From Alphaproteobacteria bacterium (lineage in GTDB: Bacteria; Pseudomonadota; Alphaproteobacteria; Rhodobacterales; Rhodobacteraceae): a stretch of DNA of 64,000 nucleotides. Location: positions 1 to 64,000 of the forward strand of contig JAJRPO010000021.1 of the NCBI GenBank assembly GCA_024280735.1, in the 5' to 3' direction. The notes below the pieces were generated by a model. That model saw only the letters and a program-made list of their open reading frames with translations, was not told the DNA's origin and did not search any database. The translations under genes and the position numbers were made by a program. Numbering within the stretch: the first letter of the stretch is position 1; the number at the start of each line of letters is the position of its first letter. Shown piece after piece: positions 29,435 to 38,407 of this stretch.

Positions 29435-30346
29435 ATGACTGATGCAACTGCAAACACCGAAGAGTCGACAATCTATGATGAATTGCCGGACGCCCCACCG
29501 AAGAAAAAGCTAGAGCTAACTTGGGTCGGCAAGCTGGGCGTTACCGTTGTGGTATTCTGGCTGATTATGGTTTTTGTCGGCCCCTACATCGCGCCGTTCC
29601 ATGAGGCCGACATTATGGCTTATGACAGCTATATGCCGATCTTTTCTACGACCGAAGGCGAAGGCTTTCACCTGTTGGGCACCGACTACATAGAGCGGGA
29701 TATTTTCTCTCGTATTCTATGGGGCGCACGGACTACAATCGGCATCGCCTTTACTGCAACCTTGATGGCCTACGCTGTTGGTGTATCTCTCGGAATCGCC
29801 GCAGCTGTTGCCGGTGGCTGGCTGGACATCGGGCTGAGCCGCGCAAATGACGCGATCATCTCGCTCCCCTCGATCATGTTGGGCCTGTTGGCTGTGAATG
29901 CTTTTGGTTCCTCAATCCCGACGCTGATTATGACCGCTGGTGCGATCTATGCTGCATCGGTATTCCGCATCGCACGCGCGCTGGGACAAGACATCATGGT
30001 GATGGATTTTGTCGAGGCCGCAAGGGTGCGCGGCGAAACCATGCAATGGATCATCTTCCGCGAGGTGCTGCCAAATGCGGCCATGCCACTGGCCACCGAT
30101 TTCGGCCTGCGCCTGGTGTTTGTGGTGCTGTTCATCTCCTCCCTCTCGTTCCTTGGTCTGGGCATCCAGCCACCAATGGCGGATTGGGGCAGTATGGTAC
30201 GTCAAAACCTCGAAGGTCTGGGTTACGGTTCCTACGCGGCAGTTTGGCCCGCACTGGCAATCGCGACTTTCACCATTTCCATCAACCTTATTGTCGATGA
30301 TATTTCCGCATCATCCGGCGGTAGCTTGGCGAAGAAGATGATATAA
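29435..30346 (+). CDS. ABC transporter permease (DppC-like)
   Basis: 303 aa; DFVEAARVRGETMQWIIFREVLPNAAMPLATDFGLRL. Confidence 0.93.
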   Translation: MTDATANTEESTIYDELPDAPPKKKLELTWVGKLGVTVVVFWLIMVFVGPYIAPFHEADIMAYDSYMPIFSTTEGEGFHLLGTDYIERDIFSRILWGARTTIGIAFTATLMAYAVGVSLGIAAAVAGGWLDIGLSRANDAIISLPSIMLGLLAVNAFGSSIPTLIMTAGAIYAASVFRIARALGQDIMVMDFVEAARVRGETMQWIIFREVLPNAAMPLATDFGLRLVFVVLFISSLSFLGLGIQPPMADWGSMVRQNLEGLGYGSYAAVWPALAIATFTISINLIVDDISASSGGSLAKKMI

Positions 30347-32229
30347 TGACTGAACTACTCGAAGTAAAAGGCCTGAAAATAGCGGCCCCGCAAAAAGACG
30401 GATCTGAAATTCCCATTGTCAAAGGCGTCGATTTTAACGTCAAAGCGGGGGAGGTTGTGGCGCTGATCGGGGAATCCGGTTCCGGTAAAACCACCATCTC
30501 GCTCGGCTCACTTGGCTATACCAAGCCGGGGTTGGAATTTACCGGTGGCAGTATCAAACTGCACGGCAATGACATCCTGACCATGGGCAACGATGATCTG
30601 CGCAGCCTGCGCGGCCAAAAAGTCGCCTACCTCGCGCAAAGTGCGGCAGCGACGTTTAATCCCGCGATCACCATCGGCGAACAGGTGACTGAATCCGCCG
30701 TTCTGCACGGGGTAATGACGCAAGAAGAGGCAACAATTCGGGCAACTGAATTGTATCATGCGCTGGAATTGCCGGATCCGGAATTACTCGGTGGCCGTTA
30801 TCCGCACCAAGTATCCGGTGGCCAGTTGCAACGCCTGATGGCCGCAATGGCCCTAGTGGGGCGCCCTGATCTGCTAGTCTTGGACGAGCCGACGACTGCG
30901 CTCGACGTGACCACCCAGATCGAGGTTTTGAAAGCCTTTAAAAAGGTGATCCAGGAAGAAGGCTCCGCCGCGATCTATGTGACCCATGATTTGGCAGTTG
31001 TGGCGCAAATTGCGGATCACATTGTAGTGCTGTACTCGGGCGAGGTTCAGGAACAAGGTTCCGTGGACCAGATTATCAACAACCCGCAGCACCCCTATAC
31101 CAAACGCCTGATGGCGGCAGCACATGCGGGGCCAAAACCCGGCATGGGGGATAAACTGTCTGGCGATCATGACAAAGATATTGCCAATGTCCAAGTCAAA
31201 GACATGACAGCCGGCTATGGTGAAATCAGGGACGGCAAACCTGCCATTACCGTATTGCGCGACATCAACATGTCAGTGAAAAACGGGCATGTTGTGGGTG
31301 TAATCGGTGAATCCGGCTGCGGTAAATCCACCCTTGCGCGGGTGATTGCGGGCCTGCTGCCTGCTGCACAGGGCAATATTATTCTGGACGGCAAAACACT
31401 TGAGGGATCGTATAAACAGCGTACCAAGTTGGAATTGCAAAAAATTCAGTTCGTTTACCAAATGGCAGATACCGCGCTGAATCCCAAGCAGATGATTGGC
31501 GAGATTTTGGGCCGGCCGATCGAGATGTTTCAAGGCCTGACTGGCAAAAAGAAACGCGAGAAGGTTGCGGAAACACTGCGCATGGTGGAACTGCCAGTAG
31601 AGTTTGAAAACCGTTATCCCGCGGAATTATCCGGGGGCCAAAAGCAACGGGTCAATCTGGCGCGCTCACTTGCCGCTGAACCGGAAATCATGCTGTGCGA
31701 CGAGGTGACATCCGCGCTCGATTCCATTGTTGGCTCTAACGTGGTGAAACTGTTAAAACGCCTGCGCGATCTGACCGGCGTTTCGTTTATGTTCATCACC
31801 CACGATCTGTCGACCGTGGCGGCCTTTGCCGATGAAATTGTGGTGCTTTATGCGGGGCGGATTGTGGAACAGGGTCCCGTGGACGAGGTCCTTTCGCCGC
31901 CATTCCATCCCTACACACGCCTGTTGATTTCCTCGGTTCCCGAAATGAAAATCGGTTGGTTAGAGGAAACCATGAAGAAACGGGAAATGGCGGTTGGCAT
32001 TGCGCGCGGTGTGGAAATCACCGCCGTGGGTTGTCCGTTCTATAACCGCTGTCCCATCGCGATTGACGGAACCTGCAACATCAAAACCCCGCCGGTACAT
32101 GAACCAACACCGGGGCATCAGATTTCCTGTCATCACAGCCTTGAGGATATTCTAGGCTTTGAAAACGCTCCGCAACAGGTGTTGCACGGGTTTGAAAAAG
32201 CAGCGCCGGATGACGCGGCAATACTATAA
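30346..32229 (+). CDS. ABC transporter ATP-binding protein (dual nucleotide-binding domains)
   Basis: 627 aa with two Walker A motifs (GESGSGKTT, GESGCGKST) and two signature motifs (VSGGQLQR, LSGGQKQR). Confidence 0.96.
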   Translation: MTELLEVKGLKIAAPQKDGSEIPIVKGVDFNVKAGEVVALIGESGSGKTTISLGSLGYTKPGLEFTGGSIKLHGNDILTMGNDDLRSLRGQKVAYLAQSAAATFNPAITIGEQVTESAVLHGVMTQEEATIRATELYHALELPDPELLGGRYPHQVSGGQLQRLMAAMALVGRPDLLVLDEPTTALDVTTQIEVLKAFKKVIQEEGSAAIYVTHDLAVVAQIADHIVVLYSGEVQEQGSVDQIINNPQHPYTKRLMAAAHAGPKPGMGDKLSGDHDKDIANVQVKDMTAGYGEIRDGKPAITVLRDINMSVKNGHVVGVIGESGCGKSTLARVIAGLLPAAQGNIILDGKTLEGSYKQRTKLELQKIQFVYQMADTALNPKQMIGEILGRPIEMFQGLTGKKKREKVAETLRMVELPVEFENRYPAELSGGQKQRVNLARSLAAEPEIMLCDEVTSALDSIVGSNVVKLLKRLRDLTGVSFMFITHDLSTVAAFADEIVVLYAGRIVEQGPVDEVLSPPFHPYTRLLISSVPEMKIGWLEETMKKREMAVGIARGVEITAVGCPFYNRCPIAIDGTCNIKTPPVHEPTPGHQISCHHSLEDILGFENAPQQVLHGFEKAAPDDAAIL

Positions 32230-32242
32230 AAAGGAGGTTGCG

Positions 32243-32686
32243 ATGATTAAGAGAATCCTGATCGCGGTGGATGGGTCACAGCATTCCCTGCAAAGCGTGG
32301 AACTTGGTTCTAAAATCGCCATGGCCATGAATGCAAAGGTGATGCTGTTTCATGTCGTGAAACCGTATCGCCTGCCTGACAGCCTGAAGAGGTTCGCAAA
32401 GGCAGAGCATATGGCGACGATAGACGCCGATCTGTTGAACCAAGGGGCGAAATACCTGTTGGCGGGAGCCATGGACCTCGCCCATGGCGCGGGCCTGAAG
32501 GACGTCGACATCGAGACCAAAGAAGGCCCGATTGCCCGCACCATTGTGGACAGGGCCAAGTCTTTCAAGGCGGATATGATCGTCATCGGCTCACGCGGCA
32601 TGGGCGACATCGAGGGCCTGCTGCGCGGTGGTGTTTCACACCGCGTCGAGACCTTGGCGCAATGTCCGGTTCTTGTGGTGAAATAA
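32243..32686 (+). CDS. Universal stress protein (UspA family)
   Basis: MIKRILIAVDGSQHSLQSVELGSKIA ... DMIVIGSRGMGDIEGLLRGGVSHRVETLAQCPVLVVK; SD aaaggagg. Confidence 0.95.
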   Translation: MIKRILIAVDGSQHSLQSVELGSKIAMAMNAKVMLFHVVKPYRLPDSLKRFAKAEHMATIDADLLNQGAKYLLAGAMDLAHGAGLKDVDIETKEGPIARTIVDRAKSFKADMIVIGSRGMGDIEGLLRGGVSHRVETLAQCPVLVVK

Positions 32687-32708
32687 GCCAAACACGCGAG
32701 GGCGGATA

Positions 32709-33605
32709 ATGCCAGAACCCACCTTGATTGGCCTGCCAGTCGCCCTCTATGACTGTTTCTCTGACCAATGTTTTGGCGGAAATGTCGGCGGCATCGTTTT
32801 TGATGCCGCCGATTTGACGACGGGCCAAATGATGCAAATCGCCCGCGAAATCAATGCGGCGGTGACGGGATTTGTAACAGCTGAAAACGGTAATGAAGTA
32901 ACCGTTCGATTCTTCATGCCCGGTGCTGAAATTGCCATGTGTGGCCATGTAACGGTTGGGTTGTTCACCCATTTTGCCGCCCAGAAACCGGATGCCAGCG
33001 ACTTTGTGTTGAAAGCCCTTGCAGGTGATATTGCCGTGCGGGTCAGCCGAATCGGCACTGCGGCGCCTAACGTCATGATGAACCTGTCCGTGCCAAAACC
33101 CATCACTGTCGACGTTAACCTCGCCGCTTTGGCAGACGCTTTGGGCATCGCACAATCAACCCTTGATATCCGCGCGCCCGTCTCAGCGGCTGATGCGGGC
33201 CTCAAACACCTGTTTGTGCATCTGGAAACGCTGGCAGAGGTTCAAGCCCTCACCCCCGATTTCCAAAAACTGAAAGAGGTCAGCGCCGCAAACAACGTGC
33301 AAACCATCGGCTGCTTTTCGATGGAAACCGAGGTCGCAGACGCAACCCTACACATCCGCGACTTTTGCCCTGCTGTCGGCGTGAACGAAGTCCCCGCCTC
33401 CGGCACCACCAACGGCGCGCTGGCCGGGTATCTGGTGGCGAATGGGTTAATCCCCGCAGCCTCGCAACAAATATCCGCCGAACAAGGCGCAGAAATTGGC
33501 AGGCCCAGTCGGGTGATTAGCGAGATCATAGTTGAGGGTGGCGAAGTTTCGGACCTGTGGGTTGGTGGCCAGGCGGTTGCCAGTCTTGCGGGTACTTTGG
33601 TCTAA
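32709..33605 (+). CDS. PhzF family isomerase/epimerase-like protein
   Basis: 298 aa; DQCFGGNVGGIVFDAADLT, EIAMCGHVTVGLF, EVPASGTTNGALAGYL. Confidence 0.87.
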   Translation: MPEPTLIGLPVALYDCFSDQCFGGNVGGIVFDAADLTTGQMMQIAREINAAVTGFVTAENGNEVTVRFFMPGAEIAMCGHVTVGLFTHFAAQKPDASDFVLKALAGDIAVRVSRIGTAAPNVMMNLSVPKPITVDVNLAALADALGIAQSTLDIRAPVSAADAGLKHLFVHLETLAEVQALTPDFQKLKEVSAANNVQTIGCFSMETEVADATLHIRDFCPAVGVNEVPASGTTNGALAGYLVANGLIPAASQQISAEQGAEIGRPSRVISEIIVEGGEVSDLWVGGQAVASLAGTLV

Positions 33606-34966
33606 ATCGGCGTAACCTTCAAATTCACCCCACCCTCAGGCCGCAAAGTCAGTACCATGATCGGCGTCGGGTCCTGCCCTGCGATCCGCTCAAATCGGAA
33701 CCGCGAAATCAGCGTCGCCAGAATGATCTGCGCTTCTACCATGGCGAAATGTGCGCCGATACAGACCCGTGGGCCGTCGCCAAAGGGCAGATAGGCGAAA
33801 CGGTCATATTTCGCCCCGTCACCAAAGCGTTCCGGGTGAAAGCTATCGGGGTCCTCCCACAGTTGTTCGTTGCGGTGCAGCGCGTAGATTGGCACCATGA
33901 CGGTGTCTTTGCGACGCACTTCGCGCCCGCCGAGTTCATCCGGCGCTTGCGCGGTGCGTGAAATAAACGACGCGGGCGGATACAGCCGCAGGGTTTCCTT
34001 GATCACCTGCTCGGTGTAGGGCAGTTTGCCAATATCATCCGCAGTGGCCACCCTGCCCTGCAACACTGATTGCGCCTCGGCGCGCAGTTGGTCCTGCACA
34101 TCCGCATCGAAAGCACATAAGTACAAAGCCCAGGCCAACGTCAGCGCCGTGGTTTCATGCCCCGCCACAATAAATGTCAGCAGGTTGTCGCGCAGCTCGG
34201 CATTGTTCATCTGCTTTTTGGTTTCCGGGTCCATACCCTCCAGCAACAGGTCCAGCAGGTCCGGCACTTCCTTGGCGCCACTCTCGCGGCGACGCGCAAT
34301 GGCGCTGTCGGCCACGGCCTTCATATCTGCCACCGGATTGCCACCAAACAGGCGAGACAGACGCGGCACCCAGGTGGGCACGCCGATAATATCAAACAGG
34401 GACACCCGCGCCGATTGATCGATGAAATTGTTAATGGATTGATGCACAGCATCGCTTTTCATTGCGCCAGAGCCAGAAAAGGTGACGCTGCTGATGACGT
34501 CAAAGGTGGCCTGAACCATCTCGTCAAACATATCCGCTTGGCCATTTGTATCTTGCAGCCGCGTACAAACTGCCTCGGCGGAGGCCGACATAATCGGGGC
34601 CAGTGCTGCAATATTGCGGTGCGAAAATACCGGTGCCGCCGCGCGCCGCTGCCAGCGCCAATGGGCACCTTCGGCGATAAACAGGCTGTCACCAATGGCG
34701 GGGCGCAGCAGGTTTTTAGTGATGTCGGATTTGGGGTAATTGTCGAGATTGTCCTTGAGGATGCGTTTCAGCGCCTTTGGGTCCATCACCATATGCCAGC
34801 GCACAAAGGCGGTTTTACCGCTGACAATTGGCTGTTTGGTGCAAAGATCGGGAATGATCTCCAACAGATTGCGCCGCGCCGTGCGCAGGGTTTCCAATAT
34901 GCCAAGCGGTCGGGTGACCAGCGGCACCTTGACCGGTTGCTCGGGGGGGAAATGTCCGTCAGGCAT
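33602..34966 (-). CDS. Cytochrome P450
   Basis: 454 aa; FIVAGHETTALTLAW, KETLRLYPP, heme loop FGDGPRVCIGAHFA. Confidence 0.97.
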   Translation of the reverse strand: MPDGHFPPEQPVKVPLVTRPLGILETLRTARRNLLEIIPDLCTKQPIVSGKTAFVRWHMVMDPKALKRILKDNLDNYPKSDITKNLLRPAIGDSLFIAEGAHWRWQRRAAAPVFSHRNIAALAPIMSASAEAVCTRLQDTNGQADMFDEMVQATFDVISSVTFSGSGAMKSDAVHQSINNFIDQSARVSLFDIIGVPTWVPRLSRLFGGNPVADMKAVADSAIARRRESGAKEVPDLLDLLLEGMDPETKKQMNNAELRDNLLTFIVAGHETTALTLAWALYLCAFDADVQDQLRAEAQSVLQGRVATADDIGKLPYTEQVIKETLRLYPPASFISRTAQAPDELGGREVRRKDTVMVPIYALHRNEQLWEDPDSFHPERFGDGAKYDRFAYLPFGDGPRVCIGAHFAMVEAQIILATLISRFRFERIAGQDPTPIMVLTLRPEGGVNLKVTPI

Positions 34967-35044
34967 CTGTGCGCTCCTGTTTAGGGATGCGTGTAATATA
35001 ACCCTTTTGGGAAGGATTGCCAGCAGAGCGCAAAAGAGTTTAAG

Positions 35045-35081
35045 GCGCTCCGCGCGGGGGATATTTAAAAGAACAAAGAAG
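35045..35081. repeat. Dispersed intergenic motif, copy 3
   Basis: gcgctccgcgcgggggatatttaaaagaacaaagaag. Confidence 0.85.
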
Positions 35082-35093
35082 ATGAAAGGGGCG

Positions 35094-37538
35094 TTATACT
35101 TTCACCCGCGCGGCCTTTGGGTCATACATTGGTTTTAGCGACGCCTCTGCCTTGACCCGCACGCCAGCGATTTCGATTTCATAACTTGAGGCCAGTAATT
35201 GCGCAGGGGTTTCCCCCGCGCAGGGCACATAGCCCATACCGATGGCCGCACCCAGCGTATGACCATAATTGCCAGATGAAATATAGCCGACATTTTCGCC
35301 GTCCCGGATCAGCGCCTCATTGTGATACAGCAGCGGTTCAGGGTCGGTCAGTTTGAACTGGATGAGGCGGGTTTTCAGACCCTCTTCGCGCTTGCGCAAT
35401 ACCGCATCGCGGCCCATGAAATCCGGCTTGGCGGTTTTTACGGCAAAGCCGAGGCCTGCCTCCAGCACATGATCCTCTGACGTGATGTCATGGCCAAAAT
35501 GGCGAAAACCTTTTTCAATGCGGCAACTGTCCATCATGTGCATGCCACAGAGTTTTAGCCCCATATCCTGCCCCGCCTCAAACAGGGTTTCAAACACATG
35601 CCCCGCCATGTCGGAGGAGATATAGATTTCCCAGCCCAACTCACCCACGTAAGTCACGCGGTGGGCGCGTGCCAGCCCCATGCCGATCTCGATGTCTTGT
35701 ACGGTGCCAAAGGGGTTCACAGCATTGCTGAAATCGGCAGGGGATACCTTTTCCAGCAGCGTGCGGGCGTTTGGCCCCATAACCGCCAACACACCTTCGC
35801 CCGCCGTGACATCGGTAATCACCACGTTGAAATCTCCTTTGTGGCGTTCCATCCAGACCTGATCTGCAAGGCGTGTGATTGAGGGTGTCACCACAAGATA
35901 GGCAGTTTCAGACAGGCGGGTAACGGTTACATCGGCCTCGATCCCCGCGCGATTGTTCAGGAACTGGGTGTAGACGATTTTACCGATGGGGCAGGAATAA
36001 TCGCCGCCGCCGATATAGTTCATAAACGCTTCGGCATCGCGGCCCTCGACGCGGATTTTGCCAAAAGATGTCATGTCGTACATACCGACGTTTTCACGCA
36101 CCGCACGGTGCTCGGCGGCGGAATTTTCAAACCAGTTTTGCCGCTGCCAGCTGTATTGGTATTCGCGTTCCTGCCCAGCATTTGCAAACCAGTTGGCCCG
36201 TTCCCAGCCGCCCGCCTCGCCCATCACCGCGCCTAGTTCCAGCATGTGGTGGTGGAAAGGCGAGCGACGAATTCCGCGCGCAGTGGCTTTTTGGCGGAAC
36301 GGGAAGTGATCGGCGTACAGCAGACCAAGGGTTTCTTTCGAGCGCTCAAACAGATACTGCTTATTACCCTGAAACGGTTGCATCCGCGCGATGTCCACGC
36401 CGCCCAGATCAAACGGTTTTTGCCCGTCTTCCATCCATTGCGCCAAGGCCATTCCTGCGCCGCCCGCCGATTGAATGCCGATAGAGTTAAAGCCAGCAGC
36501 GACCCAGACGTTATCCATTTCCGGTGCAAGACCGAGGTGATAGGCATCATCCGGCGTAAAGCTTTCCGGCCCATTAAAAAACGTGTGAATTCCCGCCTCG
36601 GCCAACAGCGGCAGGCGGTTACAGGCAGCTTCTAATATCGGCTCAAAGTGGTCGAAATCCTCTGGCAATTGGTCAAACTCAAAACTGTCGGGAATGCCCT
36701 TCATGCCCCAAGGTTTGGCATGCGGTTCAAACGCGCCGAGCATGATTTTACCGGCGTCCTCTTTGTAATAGGCGCATTCATCTGGCACCCGCAGCACCGG
36801 CAATTGTTGCAGACCTTTGATCGGCTCTGTGACGATATAAAAATGCTCGCAGGCGTGCAGCGGCACGTTTACCCCTGCCATCCGGCCCACCTCATGCCCC
36901 CACATTCCAGCGCAGTTCACCACCATATCGGCGGTGATATGACCCTTGTCACCGTCCGTTTCCCAATCAACACCCGTCACCCGCCGCCCCTGTTTGGCAA
37001 TGCCCGTAACCTTGACCCGTTCCAGCACTGTTGCCCCCATTTGGCGCGCGCCTTTGGCCATGGCCAGCGCGATATTTGTAGGGTCGCCTTGACCATCTTC
37101 AGGAATGTAAATTCCCGCCGTCACAGCGGCAATATTCAGATGTTCATAGCGTTGCTTCACCTCACTGGGTGAAATTTCATAAACCTCGACCCCGAACGCC
37201 CGTGCCATAGTGGCTTGGCGCAGGATTTCTTCACGCCGCTCTGCCGTCAACGCAACAGTGATCGAGCCAGTGGTTTTTAGACCTGTGGACAGGCCGGTTT
37301 CTGCCTCTAGCCCCTCGTAAAGATCACGGGTGTATTTCGCCAATTTGGTCATGGTCGAACTGGCGCGCACTTGGCCAATCAAACCAGCCGCATGCCATGT
37401 GGTGCCAGATGTCAATTGCTTGCGTTCCAGCAAAACCACGTCTTTCCAGCCGAGTTTGGCAAGGTGGTAGGCGACGGAACAGCCGATAACGCCGCCACCG
37501 ATGATGACCGCGCGGGCGTGGGTTGGGATTTTATTCAT
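35094..37538 (-). CDS. FAD-dependent oxidoreductase + GcvT domain (dimethylglycine/sarcosine dehydrogenase-like)
   Basis: 814 aa; IGGGVIGCSVAYHLAKLGWKDVVLLERKQLTSGTTWHAAGLIG; C-terminal aminomethyltransferase domain. Confidence 0.92.
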   Translation of the reverse strand: MNKIPTHARAVIIGGGVIGCSVAYHLAKLGWKDVVLLERKQLTSGTTWHAAGLIGQVRASSTMTKLAKYTRDLYEGLEAETGLSTGLKTTGSITVALTAERREEILRQATMARAFGVEVYEISPSEVKQRYEHLNIAAVTAGIYIPEDGQGDPTNIALAMAKGARQMGATVLERVKVTGIAKQGRRVTGVDWETDGDKGHITADMVVNCAGMWGHEVGRMAGVNVPLHACEHFYIVTEPIKGLQQLPVLRVPDECAYYKEDAGKIMLGAFEPHAKPWGMKGIPDSFEFDQLPEDFDHFEPILEAACNRLPLLAEAGIHTFFNGPESFTPDDAYHLGLAPEMDNVWVAAGFNSIGIQSAGGAGMALAQWMEDGQKPFDLGGVDIARMQPFQGNKQYLFERSKETLGLLYADHFPFRQKATARGIRRSPFHHHMLELGAVMGEAGGWERANWFANAGQEREYQYSWQRQNWFENSAAEHRAVRENVGMYDMTSFGKIRVEGRDAEAFMNYIGGGDYSCPIGKIVYTQFLNNRAGIEADVTVTRLSETAYLVVTPSITRLADQVWMERHKGDFNVVITDVTAGEGVLAVMGPNARTLLEKVSPADFSNAVNPFGTVQDIEIGMGLARAHRVTYVGELGWEIYISSDMAGHVFETLFEAGQDMGLKLCGMHMMDSCRIEKGFRHFGHDITSEDHVLEAGLGFAVKTAKPDFMGRDAVLRKREEGLKTRLIQFKLTDPEPLLYHNEALIRDGENVGYISSGNYGHTLGAAIGMGYVPCAGETPAQLLASSYEIEIAGVRVKAEASLKPMYDPKAARVKV

Positions 37539-38407
37539 GGGTGGAGCCTCCGAGAAATTTCAGCAATATGCGCGGGGCCAACTTCGCAGCACCCCCCGAC
37601 GATCGTGGCACCAAGGGCGATCCATTGATCCACATGATTGGCATAGATTTCAGGCGTCAGGTCTCTGCGCGCCGTCAACCCGTCTACCGTTTTACCCATT
37701 GTCAGTTTGGTGACCGATGTGAACCCGTTGGCATAAGCCCCGAACCGCACACCGGTTGCCGCGACAATCGGCAGGCAGGCAGTGATTGATTCAGGCACCG
37801 AGCAGTTCAGCAAAATTGCCTCCGCCCCCATTCCAGATAACGCATCCAGCGCCTCTTGCAGCGGCTCACCGGATCGCAAGTTTGCACTGTCGTCATCCGC
37901 AACCGTCAAGCCAACCCACACCGGCAGGCCCGTTTCCACGGCGGCTGTGCAGGCGGCTGTTGCCTCGGTGATCGAGGCCATGGTTTCGCATTGGATCAGA
38001 TCAACGCGGCCCTTTTGTTGCGCCGCAATTTCTCGGTAACGCTGTAGCCTTTCATCATAGGTGGCCGTCAGATCAGGCGCATATGACCCGAACAATGGCG
38101 GCAGGCATCCGGCGATTTTTACGTCTCGCCCAGCCGCGTCCCGTGCCTTATTGGCCAGATCAATCGCGCGGGCCTGCAAGGTCTCAAACAACTCCAACTT
38201 GCCGTAATGCTCCAGCCGCTCCGGCGTTGCGGAATAGGCGTTAATGGTGATTACTTGCGCACCCGCCCGAATGAAATCCTCATGCGCAGCTTGTACTATT
38301 TCCGGCTCGTCTAACAGAACCTTGGCCGACCACATGGGACTGGCTGGAAAGGCCGAGCGTTTCACCAATTCCTGCCCCATGCCCCCATCTAAAAGCGTGA
38401 TGGTCAT
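37535..38407 (-). CDS. Homocysteine/betaine S-methyltransferase family protein
   Basis: 290 aa; LLDGGMGQELVKRS, Zn-binding GGCCEVGPAHI; ATGA overlaps on both sides. Confidence 0.88.
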   Translation of the reverse strand: MTITLLDGGMGQELVKRSAFPASPMWSAKVLLDEPEIVQAAHEDFIRAGAQVITINAYSATPERLEHYGKLELFETLQARAIDLANKARDAAGRDVKIAGCLPPLFGSYAPDLTATYDERLQRYREIAAQQKGRVDLIQCETMASITEATAACTAAVETGLPVWVGLTVADDDSANLRSGEPLQEALDALSGMGAEAILLNCSVPESITACLPIVAATGVRFGAYANGFTSVTKLTMGKTVDGLTARRDLTPEIYANHVDQWIALGATIVGGCCEVGPAHIAEISRRLHP

